Origin: Azadirachta indica
Lineage: Eukaryota; Streptophyta; Magnoliopsida; Sapindales; Meliaceae
NCBI GenBank assembly: GCA_022749755.1
Contig: CM040453.1
Span: 7,524,102 to 7,588,101 of the forward strand
Direction of reading: 5' to 3'
Length of the DNA stretch: 64,000 bases
Shown: piece by piece, positions 1-13,394 of the stretch
How positions within the stretch are numbered: the first letter of the stretch is position 1
How the letters are laid out: each line of letters begins with the position of its first letter
Made by a program: the position numbers and the translations under genes
Notes under the pieces: model-generated
What the model was told of the DNA's origin: nothing
The model's database searches: none
The model's input: the letters and a program-made list of their open reading frames with translations, nothing else

Positions 1-3000
1 GTCATCATTATTAGGTCTGAGAATTTGTATATATTTGATTTGATTTACAGCCCTTAATTTTGACTTAATTTTTCAATCAAATCAATTAATTAATTATTCT
101 TCAGATTTGAAACTCTGAAGTTTGAACCACTGAAGAGTCACCTTATTTTACGTTTCAGAAAAAATTAATTTATTAATTAAAATAAATCATTGAGCGTTGA
201 ATTTTAATCCTACCTTCCCTTCATAAGCATCATGTTTTGTTTTAAATCAAATCTAAATTATTTCTAATTAAGAGTCTAATTCAATATTAAATTTATAATT
301 GTCTTTACATTAAAAAAAAAAATTATGAAATTCAATATAAACGAGAGGCAATAATTTATAAAGTCCGGATTCCCTTAATTTCAAACACATAATTTCTAAC
401 GAATTTGCATTTAGATTTTGCAATATAGAACATATCTTAAGGAAAAATTAAGATTAATAATATGTTTTCACATTGACGTGGAATATTTTGTTTAAAATAT
501 TATAAAAATAAAAAATATTTAATTGATTAATCAAAGAGAAGTGTTCATATTTGTGATAAGTGATAATAATTAAAGTAACACCAGATTTTTATCCATTATG
601 GGAATTTTTTTAACACGTGTTTCACGCGCGTGCTGACCGAATTGCCACGCACGTTTGGTATAAAAACAATACATTTGTTGTAGAATTAGATAAAAATTAA
701 AGATAGTGGTTTTTTTTATCTCATATATAATTATTAATTATTAATAATCATTAATTTTGTGCCCTTATAAATTATAATTTTTATTATGCCTGGGAGTAAT
801 TTTGTCAGCTTATCCTATTTATGGTTACTGGGACCGATATGGCTAGGTTATGTAACAGCATATTCAAATATTTTGTCCAATTTAAATTTTTTTTTTATAA
901 ATTTAAAATTTTAATATAATTTCTAAAAATACAATTTTTTAAAAAAAAAAAATTTTAATAATAATTATAAAATATAATTCATAACTTAAATTATAACAAA
1001 TTATTTCGATTGTAATAAAAGAATTAAGACGCTATTCCATAAAAATAATATAGTTATATCCTATATTCTTATAATATTTAAAATATAAAGAAAATGATTT
1101 ACAGCTACTTGAGATTTGGCCCATTGAATTAATTCGTTATAACGGTCTTAAAATTACTCATTAAAGTTTTTATTTATTATAAAATAACAGTTTTACTTTG
1201 ATACAATAATAATTATTTAGTAAGAATAAATGTTAAACTTTAAAATTTGGTAAGATACAATATTCTTATTTAAAATATATTAATAAAATAAATGATATTA
1301 TTGTAACCTAATAAATTGATATATGATATTTTTATTATCATAATACTTTTATATATTTAATACCATTTTTTTTTTTATTTATATTTTAGTAATATATAAA
1401 TATTTTATTTAATTATTATACATATATATTTTAATTTTATTATGTTAATAAATATTTTATTATCAATATTGTATAAAAAAAAATACTCATCATTATTATT
1501 ATATTTAATTTTAGTTAGCAGTTTAAAAATAATTATTTTTGGTTAACTACTATTAAATACGAGTATGATTATCATTTATATTAAATAAAGACTTTAATAT
1601 ATATTTTTTGAATTACTTAAATGAATCAATTTAATAAGTCAAATATTAAAAACTTATAAGTATTTTTTTTTCTAAAATATACAATTTAGAGAAAAAATTA
1701 ATATTAGTTGTACTTAAAAAATCCAATTATTTTTAAAAAATAATAAAAAAGCAAGCCGAATTTTATAATGTTTACCAAATAATTTAGTTGTGATTAACGT
1801 AGCATAATGGTTGCATGTGAACTTCATATAATAACAAAACTCTTTTTTTTTTCCAATTTTATCGATGATTAAATTTGTTGAACATATATATCTTGAAGCC
1901 ATTTTTAAAAATCTTAGGTTCTGGATTCCCTTTTTTTTTTTTGATAAAAGACGAAATAAATAAGAAAGAAAATGAGGTGAGAGAAAGATTGGTAAGTTGA
2001 CATGAATGAAAGGCAAATTCATATATATATATATATATATATATATGATTCTCTTATCTTGCAAAAAGTAAAGTAATGATAAGATGATAAGAAATTGTGA
2101 CAAATTAAACAAAAAATTCCAAATTTGATGATAACACAAGAAAATAAAATTTAGAATCTCCAGTCCACCACGTGAAAACGGGACCAAAATATCAATTTGG
2201 AAAAAAAAGCGAAAATGATTTTTATTATTAATAATATTCAATTTGGCTTCTAGATGGCAACTCAATTAACTAGTTAAATAAAATCGACCACATAAAGACT
2301 TGACTTTTCTCAAAGTCAATAACCATAAATCTCTGGCAACCATCAGTCCACCACCCACGCCCCACGGCCCACGCCCCACCGCCCCTCCCTTTTACTACAC
2401 GTATAATTCCAAATTAGATAAAAAAGACGAATAGTAAAGTTTGCTTTTGAAAAAGGGCGTTTAGGTTGAAAGCGAACACAAAAATGAAAAATTAAAGTCA
2501 AGCTGCCACCTAAAACATGTTGTTATTGTTATTGTTATTGTTATTGTTATTGTTATTAATAAAGAGTAGCACGGCAAGCACACCGCAGGTCTTCTCTCCC
2601 CCACGCAACTTACATCCTTTAGTCAATTCAATGTCAACGTGTTCACATATACATAAATAATGAACTATTAATCTTCACGCGCGTGTGCGCGCGCATTTTG
2701 TTTTTTTCATTATTCTTATCATTATTTGTTTGGTAGCTAAGAGAAAAATATCACTTGCTGCAGAATACGAGGTTACGTTACCTAATCTTATAATAATAAT
2801 GTTTACAGTTTTGCTATATATCACCCCAATTTCCGTCCAAACTGAACAGTCCAGACTTCGGCCGCAATACAACTTGAAATTTGGTTAACCAATGTTATTT
2901 CGAATAACGCTAATAAATGGTTTCTTGCGTATTCCATCCATTATCTGTTTTGAAAAGCAAAACATAATTTTGAGAAGGAAAAAACAAACTGTAATTTATA

Positions 3001-3348
3001 CCTCTGAAAAAGCATCTCTAAGCACTTCTGCAATAAAAATTAGTTCTACACACCGGCCGAAATCATCTAATCTGCATATTATCACACATCAAAGGTTGGC
3101 TTCTGCCTGAAACAAGAATAAAACTCAGGTACCCTGATTCTTTTCTCGGACAGAAAGATATTACAACATTATGCAAGAATTTGACTCTTTCAAGTAAATA
3201 TCCAAAACAAACAAATGAAAAACTAAATCAAGTTCAATTCCATCATCCTGCTTTTGCATTTGCACCATCCTACATACTGAGTTTTCAAAAACCAATTACC
3301 TAGCATAGTTTTTAGACCTAAAACTTACATAAGAGACACACTTCCAAA
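1..3348. other. AT-rich intergenic region with microsatellites
   Basis: I see no gene here. Most of the stretch is long A/T runs. It contains an (AT)13 tract at 2021-2046, a TTATTG-type hexanucleotide repeat at about 2519-2557 and a short C-rich patch near 2340-2390. The last few hundred bases before 3349 should hold the 3' UTR of the minus-strand RZ-1-like gene. Open frames in this stretch, including a 183-codon one on the minus strand at 1714-2265, are low-complexity and resemble no family. Confidence 0.6.
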
Positions 3349-6300
3349 TTAGTAACGATCAAAGGAAGATGGGCGGTCTCCCCTGCCAGGGCGTTCATAA
3401 GGACCAGCTCTATTCCTATAGCCTCGTCCTTCATCTCTTGCTGGCCCTCCACCACTTGAATACCTATCACTGCCTCCTCGAGGACCACCATCTCTTTCAT
3501 AGCCTCTGTCCTTGCCATAACCATTCACAGGATAACGATCTGAACCACCATACCTATCTCCAGCAAAGCGATCTCCACCACCTGGGTACCTGCACCATTT
3601 ATCAAACATCTTAATGTAATGTCAATAAAAAGCCATAAATAGTCTGTCGCACTATGTAAGAAAGGGTCAAATAGTTCAAAATATAAACTTAGTTTTATTA
3701 TACTATATTAAAACTCTCTTTGTATGTATTGAAATTAGAGGTAAGGCTCCATATTTTTGAAACTACTAAACTCTTTTAGATTGTTCATAGCAAATCCCAG
3801 TGACACCACTAGGCATTGAAAATATCAATCATAACTAATAGAGAAACTTATTAAGGAGATTCCCATCATTACAATAAGTAAAAGGTAGGGGCAGTGTAAT
3901 CAACCCAATAACAATTAAAGCATAAGTTTGATATTATTCAATGAAATAATAAATTGTAGTTTTCCTATCAAACAATATACTCTTCTTGTTTGTTTGACAG
4001 CAAAAGGAAAAGATGATAATGGTATAAAACACGATGTACCTAGAATTATAAATCGCACAAGCATAACTATCACTGAATTGGAAAAAAGATTAATCATCTA
4101 AAATTAGCATACCTGTCACCGACATAGCGATCACGGCTCCCATATTTGGTGTCCCTGCTGTCATAACGATCCCTATCTCCATAGCGTCCTCCATCATAAC
4201 GGTCATCCATGTAACGATCACGACCTCCTCCAAGGTAGTCTCCACGACCACCACCACCCCCTCCAAGCCTGGAACGTGATGAAAATGTACCTCCAACCCC
4301 ACCTCGGCCACCACCAGCTGAAGGGCAATCTCGGGCCCAATGTCCAGGACGACCACACTTGAAGCAGTCATCTTGGCCTGCAGGCCTGTCTCCACCATAG
4401 CTTCCCCTGCCACTGGAAGAGTAGCCTCCCCTGTAGCCATGATCTGAATCCTCACCTCCCATTTTGGGTTGAGCCTTGTTCACAGAGATGACCCTATCAC
4501 CAAACTCCCGTCCATGCATTTCTCTGATAGCATCATCCATGGCTCGGCGATCTGCATATGTAATAAACCCAAACCCACGTGGACGCCCTGAATCCCTTTC
4601 CAACATGATCTACACGAACAGACACAAGAGAAGCTGATGCCACGAAATAGCATGACCATAGTTGACCCCAAACCATAGCAAAAATGTAACACTAAATTGG
4701 CATCATTTTAATTTGTATAGAAGATGACATTAGCAGAATGAAATTTACAAAATAAAATATAAATATAACAGGCAAACACTTAAAACTGGCTCCACACTAA
4801 CTACATAGCAACTTGACCAAAAGAATCTGATCAGAGTCCGGAAATTTTAACATACCTGCAGCTGCAACTAATGATGGTTTACAAATAAGATGACGATTAA
4901 TGATCACTTACTCCAAAAAATAGAGGTCCAAAATATAAAAGAGCCACATAGTTGTCAGGAATATGATGATCAATGGCCACTTATTCCAAAGAATCTTGAG
5001 AAAGGTAACATTGACATATTACGATTTACTAGTAGCCTTCAGGTGGTTATCAATACTATTGTCAGAAAAAGAAAAAAAAGAAGGTAATATATGAAGGTGG
5101 TGAATTTAATTTGAAAAAACTTTCAGAAATGCAGGATGACTAATTCCATCATTACCATTGAAGATGATTAAGGTAGTAAAATTTGAATCGTTACGTAATC
5201 AGAATGTAACAAGCAAATAAGGACTTACTTACAAATTGTTATTAAGCATGAGGAATTGCTGCATTTTTGTTATCGAAAAGAATTCCTAAACAAAGTAGAA
5301 GAATCTGCAAAACTGCATATCTGTCATCTGACAAAATCCCAGATAACAGTTCCTAAAGAACTTAGATAACACTTCCAGAGAACAACTGGTAGAAGAAAGT
5401 CATACAGACGAATACATCAACTTTTTGAACTGGACTCCAGGGGTAGTTTCTACAGACACGGTTTATGTTCTCACCAACATGTAATGAAATCTGAACAACC
5501 ATCATAATGATAACATAGGGATGATATCCATCTTGCAGTCATAGACTCAATCCTTCCTTAATCCAAACAGGTGAAAACAGGCAGTGGTATACCTCCATGA
5601 CAGAAAAAGAACATATTTTGCAACAATCAGTCTCTCTGCAATCCAGAAGAACTAAAGTACCCATCATCACACAATATCTTCATTTTGCAGGTCATTCCCA
5701 AATTCTTCACAATTCTATTCCTTCCATATTCATTCATCAACAAAGCTAGCATAGTGACCAATGGAACTGTTCAGATGAGGAGTCAAGAAATGATGACTGT
5801 GTCCACACATCCATCACAAAAGCAAAGAACTAATCACAACATCCTCTAACTATGATATACTGGACTTGAGGTAAATCTATGCCCACTAAAGGCAGCCTAT
5901 TGGGTACTTTCAGTCATCATTATATCAAGTAATGGTAGATCTATATCATGATCCTTGAAAAGAATGTTCTCAGAGGGTAGCTAGGGAGAAAAACAGAATG
6001 ACAGGTGCTAGCAGCTAGAAGTACCCAAACCCCAGATCCATCAGATTCACCTTCGCAGCAGCCAAAAAGGAAATGTGAGAAGAGTTGGCTAAATAGCAAG
6101 TCTTCTGAAACTATTTCCACTACATTAGAAAGCTAAAATTATGGAATGGTGCAGAACCATATCCATGCTCTGATAGAAAAAAACAGAACATTGCTCTGAT
6201 CCTTATATGCACCCAAAGTAGCCCAATTGATGTAGCAAGATAACAGAGAAGTTCCAAGCAACCAAAGCTCCAGAAGCAAGGATGAAGAGAAGGATCTAGA

Positions 6301-8015
6301 ATCTCACAAGTCTGCTACACCAACAAGAAGAAAGCATCTATTTCCCGAAAAGCGGATCACCGTCTCTGCCTCATACAAAATGCATCGACACATATGATGT
6401 ATCCAAACTTGCTCCAAACCTCAAGATTGCTATTGTAGAAATGCATTAGAATCAAGGTTCATACGCATGAACAAGGACTGCAAGATCACACAGCAGGTAC
6501 AAGATATCTGATAATCGATGCAATGAGGGACAAGTAAATCAACAAAACATCATGGTGTGACAGTCCTTGTGAAAAATCCACACGTTATATGACATTTTTG
6601 ACAGCACCAGACAACCCTCTGGTTCTCGGTGACACAAACAATGATCGATCAAAGCCCGAAAATACACCACGCTCACCTCAAAAATTTATTTCAAACAACT
6701 CATAGAGAACCTCCTGAATGGCTTTTTTTTTTTTTCAAACTACAATAATAGTTGGAAAGCCACATGGAAAAACAGGCAAGTTTTCTTTCATCAGACTGAA
6801 TTAAAATATACCCCTCCAGGAATACAAATAAAGTGACCATATATCAAGTATTGAAGACTTTAGACTGTTCAGCTCATCAGACAGAGTATCCATATGGATG
6901 AAAGCTGTGGAAAACGGAAAATTTTATATCACAAGTAAATACATCTCAGAATTCGCAACATCATATGACTTGTTCGATTAGTGGCCCACTTCTACTGAAT
7001 TATAACCATTCCAAACTCACAAGTGGGACGCTCTGGGGTACTCAACCAAAGACCTTCCATGGAAAATAACTCTTTCTGCAGATAGAGGAAGTGGCAAATC
7101 CAGGCATCTGACTTTAATTGCCTTTCATGCACCATATTCCACATAGAGAGAGATTGTCTATTAAGATGAATGCTTTCTGGCTGGAAAAACTAAAAATAAC
7201 CATCCATATTATCTAATCACATAAATGACACTGAGCTTCAGCAATTCGAGTTCTGACCAAAAGTACCTCTATAAAACCCATCTACGGCATCTCAAAAGTT
7301 CATATCGAGCATTCCAGAAAAAGAAAAAAAAAAAACAAAACAAGTAGAAAAAATTAATATGTTGAAGAAAAGGAACTGAGAATGATAACAAATGCCATCA
7401 AAATTCAAAGATTAATGCAGACATTGATTAATGTGAAACAATCTGAAATAGAGGCTAATATTCTAAACCTCTACTATTATCCTCATTTCATCATATGATG
7501 TAATTAACAGCTGCATATACACGTGATTTCATGATGAAAATATGCAAAACTGTAATATGAAGTTCAAAAACCAAACATCAACAAGGTAGGACCTCAAAAT
7601 TATTAATCACTCTCCTCCGTACCATTATGAATATATATATATATATATATAAACGAACGAACATGAATATTAAGCCTACTTTATATCAAGCTAACAAGGC
7701 ATCTTCAACATTTTATAGCTTCATAGCTTTACCAACGTAGCTCATACAAAGTTTTAAATGCATCACTAGTATATTTGGAAATACAAAGTGAGATCTCTTC
7801 GTTCTTGCTTCCGGTTTCTCGTACACCAAATAAAGGACCAACAAAACCAACAAAAAGAAAAAGTAAAAAGAAAATGCAAAGCTTCGAACAACAGTAAAAA
7901 GTACCTGACACTCGACAATTTTGCCAAAACGATTAAACGCGTTTTCGAGCTGTCGTTCAGTGATGTTCCAGGACAGCCCTCCGACAAATATTCGGTTCTC
8001 GTCTTTTCCGGCCAT
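3349..8015 (-). CDS. RZ1C: RZ-1B/RZ-1C-type glycine-rich RNA-binding protein, RRM plus CCHC zinc knuckle
   Basis: This is a nuclear RNA-binding protein. Arabidopsis RZ-1B and RZ-1C bind SR proteins and affect splicing and transcription. The three exons read on the minus strand are 8015-7905, 4609-4113 and 3589-3349. All junctions are GT-AG and the phases join cleanly to 282 residues. The RRM covers about residues 8-84, with RNP2 IFVGGL at 9-14 and RNP1 RGFGFITY at 48-55. A CX2CX4HX4C knuckle follows (C119, C122, H127, C132). The tail is rich in Gly, Arg, Asp and Tyr with many DRY repeats, and it ends in FDRY as RZ-1C does. Intron 1 is 3.3 kb (4610-7904) and splits the RRM between RNP2 and RNP1; I see no coding signal in it, only an (AT)n tract near 7630-7650. 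The RRM, knuckle and C-terminus separate it from RZ-1A. The choice between 1B and 1C is uncertain. Confidence 0.93.
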
Positions 8016-8786
8016 TACTCTCGATCACATACACGAAACAAGTAGTTACTGCACACAAAAGGCCGAAGGATTAGCGCAAATTACCAGCTTTTACTGAAAC
8101 CCTACGACGATGTTTGTTGAAGGGATACTCGGAAAATTTCTCCTTACCCTTTTAGTTGCCTATCCTTTGCTGAGCACCGAATTTGCGAACCCTAGTAGAC
8201 AGTTCGAGGACGTGAATGGTTTAATGCCGCTGCCTATGGTTGTACCTAGCAAAAGCCAAATTTTATTGCTCGGTAATTTCGCGGTACAACATTCCTAACC
8301 ACAAAACTGCTTGGAAACATGGGCCTGTTGTTGGGCTGCAATGTTTGGGTCAAGTTAACAATTTCCAGCCCTTCACGAGCCCTAACAAGTTTTTTCTTTA
8401 AAAAAAATTCTTTTATTTTTTTATTTTTTTGATTTATAGTTTGCGTTATTGCGAATTTAAGATCATTTTTGCAGACCAAAACCAAAAAAAAAAAAAGGCA
8501 ATCAGGGCCATAATATTTTGAATAATTTCAATTCGATAAAGCAATTTGCACAGATCATCCCTTGAATATAAAAACTTTTATGCTTTCATTTAAGTGTCAA
8601 AGAATAAACACACAGATTAAAGTTTCCGTGGCTGGAAAGGTGAACAGATGACAACAGATTGATATTCATAGTCTTTTCACAAAGTTAAATAATTACATCA
8701 AATGAAATACATAAACTGTACATACATGAATTGGTATGCGTATCAACCAGTGATTGAAATATGTTACAGTTGGAGAGATAGTGAAA
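8016..8786. other. Spacer between the RZ-1-like promoter and the SPD1-like 3' end
   Basis: Both flanking genes are on the minus strand, so this 771-bp gap must hold the RZ-1-like promoter and 5' leader (low coordinates) and the SPD1-like 3' UTR (high coordinates). The short plus-strand open frame at 8110-8298 has no recognisable homology and overlaps promoter motifs, so I do not call it a gene. Confidence 0.6.
8097..8337 (-). promoter_or_regulatory. Telo-box and site II motifs in the RZ-1-like promoter
   Basis: An AAACCCTA telo-box core lies at 8097-8104. Two site II elements, TGGGCC at 8320-8325 and TGGGCT at 8332-8337, lie about 300 bp upstream of the ATG at 8015. In plants this pair of motifs is typical of highly expressed genes for translation and RNA processing, which suits the product. 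The motifs are seen directly; their activity is inferred. Confidence 0.5.
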
Positions 8787-11700
8787 TTATTCAGGCAGGA
8801 GTGGCAGCCTGGTAACACTAATATCTCCATCGTTGCCGGTTAGTGATTTTCCTGATGTTTCTTTATGTGAACCTGAATGAGATTTTGAAGATTTGGAAGA
8901 AGACTTTTTGTTTAGTCTCAGGGGAAGAATCTGCAACCTGGGGTTCAGCTCACTACCTGATTTTTCGGCTGCCAATTGATAGCTTTCTACAAGCTCAAGC
9001 TGCCGATCAACTATTTCAGAACGTCGTGGGAGAAGCTCCACTGCTTCTCCTCCTGGAATTACAATATACTCAATTGCGAGGCGAACCTCCTGTCCAGAAA
9101 AACAGAGAGAAGTGAATACATAGAATATCTAGGTGGAGCAGAATGTAAGTTTGTCTAGTGTAGAATTCACAGCCACTGTTGGATGTAGTTTCAAAATTTT
9201 GACTTCCAATCACCGAAAATTCTGAAGAAACCTCTAAACTACTTTACACTTATGATAGGAAAAGATTGATAAAAATATGGCACAGGAGAGAGTTGTACCT
9301 CCAAGGCATCAATCTCTTCCAGGGTGGGTTTTCTTTTCGGTGTATCATCTTCAATTTCAATGTCAAAGGACTTTTTGACTGGATGTTTTGGTATAGAGCC
9401 CATGGATTCAATTCCAAGAATCATCCGAACTGCCTTGACCATTTGTGCCATGGTATTTGACTGCAAGATAAAATTTGAATGAGAAACACATCTTATTGAT
9501 CAGTAATGCTACATGACTTTTTCTGAAAAGCTTCTTGGTCACAACCATATATGACAGCATCTATAACATTTCAAAACTAATTCAGGGGGGCCACATCATC
9601 ATCATCTGTGGCTTATTGCCACATATAATTTGGGTATAACTATTTTGTAGGTAATAATTATAGATACCTTGATAACAAACACTCGCAACTGATGGAATTT
9701 AGCAACTCCACGGATCCAAGGGTTCTGCTTCAACTCATGACCAGATGCAAGAATTGCATCTGCTGTTCCAATGTCATCAGTTACATCTATTTCTTCCTCA
9801 AGTCCCATTACCTTTGCTACTTGTAATAGATCAGCTTCAAGGATCTGCACAACATACAACATAACAGAAATGCTATGACCATCACCTTAGAAGACCAAAT
9901 ATAAAATCAGTGTAGTCCTCTCTGACACTTTACCAAAAAAAAAAAAAGAAAGAAAATCTAAAACTTGTCTTCTTTAAGCTTCTTATCAATGGTTATCCCG
10001 TAGTATTACATATGCAAATAATTCAAATCACAAGATTAAAAAGATTATCAAATTATACGTGGATAAAAAGTAGCAATATTCCATGAGTAGCCTTGACTAA
10101 TACATTTTGTGGGGTAATATTGAAAAAGAACACATGGAATGGATTCAATATTCTACCTTGTATGTATAAACACAAACTGGTGAGCCGGTCTTTCTCACAG
10201 ATCTCTTGGAGCTCTGTTTCTTGAACCGAATTGGAAGATAATCTTCATTTTCCTCATCAGACTCTACTTCAGCACTTTTGTCTTCATTAATAGTCAGTTC
10301 AGATTCTTCTAGATAGCTCTCTCTGGTTATTGGAGTAGCTTTTAGAGGCTCATCATGTTTGGCATCCATTTGGCGGATTTCAAACAGTGGAGATTTTCCT
10401 ATCACCCAGAAGTGCCTCTATCTTAGATAAGTATTTACCTAAAATATTTAATTTAAGGTAATGCCACAGACATGTTTAGAAAAATGGATTGTTAAAAGAA
10501 AAATACCTGCCAGTATAGCATCTACGGTTGAATCTAATCTGTGGTGAACACGACATTCAGTCCTGGATATCATCTCAACGGCACAAGTAAAAGTAGCAGG
10601 CCCTTTCCTTTCAAGAATTGTCTTCTGCACTTTCCTTTTCTTTGCTTCCTCATCACCTAGAGTTACGCTCTATTACAAGAATAACTAGTTTTAATTAATC
10701 AGAAAGTTACCATTAGAAATTAACTTAAGCAGGCAGGATTTTCACTTACATATATAAATTCTAGAGGGGAATATTATGTGCATTTCTTTCTTTAAATAGA
10801 ACACCAATTGCCCTCATCAATTGCATTGGAGCAGGTACTAATTAGTTCATTTAGTAAGGCCTATTAGGTTGCTACAAGAGATCTAGGGTTTGAATCTTGC
10901 TTGAACTGGGGTTGTTGTGGGCTTGGTATATGTTAAAGGAAAAGGAATTTTTTTTTTTCAAAAAAATTGAATCGAATAGAAAAATATCCAAAACACACAT
11001 TCAACATGCATAATAACTCTATGCTTTTTGGAATTCCTGGAGACAAACATAATGTGAAGGACAGAGAAGATTCTATGCACCTCTATGCCCCCAACAAGGA
11101 TCTGAAGAGATGGATTCTTAATTATGTTATCTATAGTCATTCCATGAGCTGTTCCAACTAGCTGGACTCCACGTTGAGCAATAGTGCTGGCAGCTAATGC
11201 TTCAAGTTCTGTTCCAATTTCATCGATTATGATGGTCTCAGGCATATGATTTTCAACTGCTTCAATCATTACCTGCAAGGGGGTGAAACAAAGAAGATTA
11301 AAGATGTAAAATTAATGGAAAAGAATCTCCTAGGTTATTCCACATGGACATAATAGAAGCAATTAAATCCAGAGAATTTAGTTCAACACTCACATTGTGT
11401 TGCATGTTAACGTTAGGAACTTGCATCCTTCTGGCACGACCTATTCCAGCATGAGGAACATCTCCATCACCTCCAATCTCATTTGATGTATCTACAATGA
11501 CTACACGCTTCAAGTGGTCATCTGCCAACATTCTTGCTATTTCCCTATTCAAATAAAGAGACTTGAGGTTTATTAACACTCTGTGATATGTAAACATGCA
11601 AATTCTGGAGTAGTTAAGTTAACTTCAAACATTATCATTCCTTCTTTTCTTCCCATTCCAAAACTTGAACATCATATACAAGAATGGCATGCACCTTCTG

Positions 11701-13394
11701 AAAATTAAGATAAAAATCAAACACAACCATAGAAAATCAAACAAGAATAATTCTCATAACAATTCTTAAGAAAAGAGATGACATCAGAAGACAGATAAAT
11801 ATAGGAACAGAGAATCATCAGCTTATATATCATGGAACTCTTTTTCAATAAATGCTTATAGATGATACTTAAAACCATCTTTTGAGTGATGACATGGAAA
11901 GCTTGTTACCTGATTAAAGTTGTTTTACCAACTCCAGGAGGACCAATGACCAAAATGGAACCTCCCCCCTCAACCAAGTCACGTATAATCTCAGCACTTC
12001 CAGACACTGCTCGGCCCACCCGACAAGTGAGACCAATGATTTGCATTTTGCGGTTTCGAATAGCACTTATACGATGTAAAGATCTATCAATACCCGAACG
12101 GTTATCATCCGAAAAATCACCAACCTAAAAAGATCAATTAACTTGCATAAAAAATTCAAGAAATTTCTACCTTCCGATGAATATCCTAATTCCAAAATCA
12201 TGCACACAGATTGCAAAGCATCTTTTATTACAGTATATAATAATGTATTGCATCTATTAATGATCAGCATACGGAATCACAAGAAAGAGACAGACTGACC
12301 ACCCTCCTGATTTAGAATATGTAGTACTAAAAAGTAGTTGCATAACAAATCACAGAAAAGAGAAAAATGTGAATAAGATCCCAGTGTTTCTACCTATGTT
12401 ATAATGAGACAAGATAATATTAAATTACAGCTATCACTTTCAAAACGACAGAGAGCACTCACTTAACTATGTTAAAATAAAATATTTTCATGTTAGAAAC
12501 CTATTCCAGACAAATCTTGCTATATTCTTCCAAATGCGCAGAAAGTAATTATCAAATGTAAGTCCTGTCAAAAATGGGCCCTGGAAATCTTGAAGGTCGT
12601 TATGACATCATCCTGCATGAAGTATCCACTCTCAGGACTTGCATCCATGCAGTTACATGTTATAAGCACAAAAGTCACACTAGTTCACATTAGTTACTCA
12701 CCAAATTAGTTGAATAAGCATAGTTTAAAAACTAATTTAAAACTTAAACAAAGATCTCACTTACAAGAACATGATCACACTTAAGCAATGAACCAAAAGA
12801 CATTTTTCAAATAAGCAAAGTCAAATTAGATGCACAAGAACTCTATGCATATAATACGATCCATTGTATGAAACTCATACAGTTGACTATGATATACTTA
12901 TATCACCTTAGCTATTGCATGCTTCAAATCTTCCTGATTCACAACCTGCTCTGAGATAACCCAATCCCCAGAAGGAAACCTCGCCAGAGGCTTCCTTCCC
13001 AGGTCCATCACCACCTCAATCAAGTCACCAAGCTCTCTATGCATACACAACTCTCTCCTCATCCTCGCTGGCAACAATTCCGCAAACATCTCCAGCTCAG
13101 AATCCGCCGCAGACCTCGAAGTGGAGGCCAAGCTCGGGGAATCCGTCACCGACCCATTTCTAGACGCTGCGCTATCGGTCGGCCTCCTAACATTCGGCGA
13201 TTGAATAGACGCGGCAATGGTTTCTGAGAGGCAACCGTTTTACGGGCGCCACTTGTACGACGAAATGACGAAGAGATTGAGGTGATGAAATTAGTGTTCC
13301 GGATGTAATTTGGAGTTGAAAGTGGGACTAGGTTCGCGGCGTGCCATGAACTGTTTACGTCTATAAGCACAAACCGGGAATTCAAGGATCTCAT
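8787..13394 (-). CDS. SPD1: Plastid ycf45-like AAA ATPase with R3H-type C-terminus (SPD1-like); frame break in exon 1
   Basis: This looks like SEEDLING PLASTID DEVELOPMENT 1, a nuclear gene for a chloroplast ATPase related to algal and cyanobacterial ycf45. Nine exons on the minus strand are 13394-12907, 12124-11910, 11544-11394, 11272-11081, 10669-10507, 10398-10157, 9844-9668, 9460-9299 and 9089-8787. All later phases join cleanly. Exon 2 ends with Walker [10 protein letters not shown] and exon 4 carries Walker B IIIDEIG. The last exon begins [17 protein letters not shown] and leads into an R3H-like region ending in a Ser/Lys-rich tail. The start at 13394 (MRSLNSRF) gives a basic, Ser-rich transit-peptide-like leader. 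However, that frame must shift near 13239-13242, at a run of four T on the plus strand, to reach the conserved frame: one base appears to be missing. With that base the protein would be about 697 residues. Without it, translation ends at 13146, or starts at an internal Met and loses the transit peptide. Confidence 0.85.

Noticed and set aside
1714..2265. 183-codon open frame on the minus strand
   Set aside because: Low-complexity, Phe/Ile/Leu-rich translation of AT-rich DNA including an (AT)n tract; no start context, homology or domain.
8110..8298. 62-codon plus-strand frame with a hydrophobic start
   Set aside because: Lies in the RZ-1-like promoter over telo-box sequence, matches no known family, and is probably chance.
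10820..10960. Possible SINE in an intron of the SPD1-like gene, from a B-box-like GGGTTTGAATCTTG
   Set aside because: No convincing A-box at the right distance and no target duplication; a single motif match is too weak.
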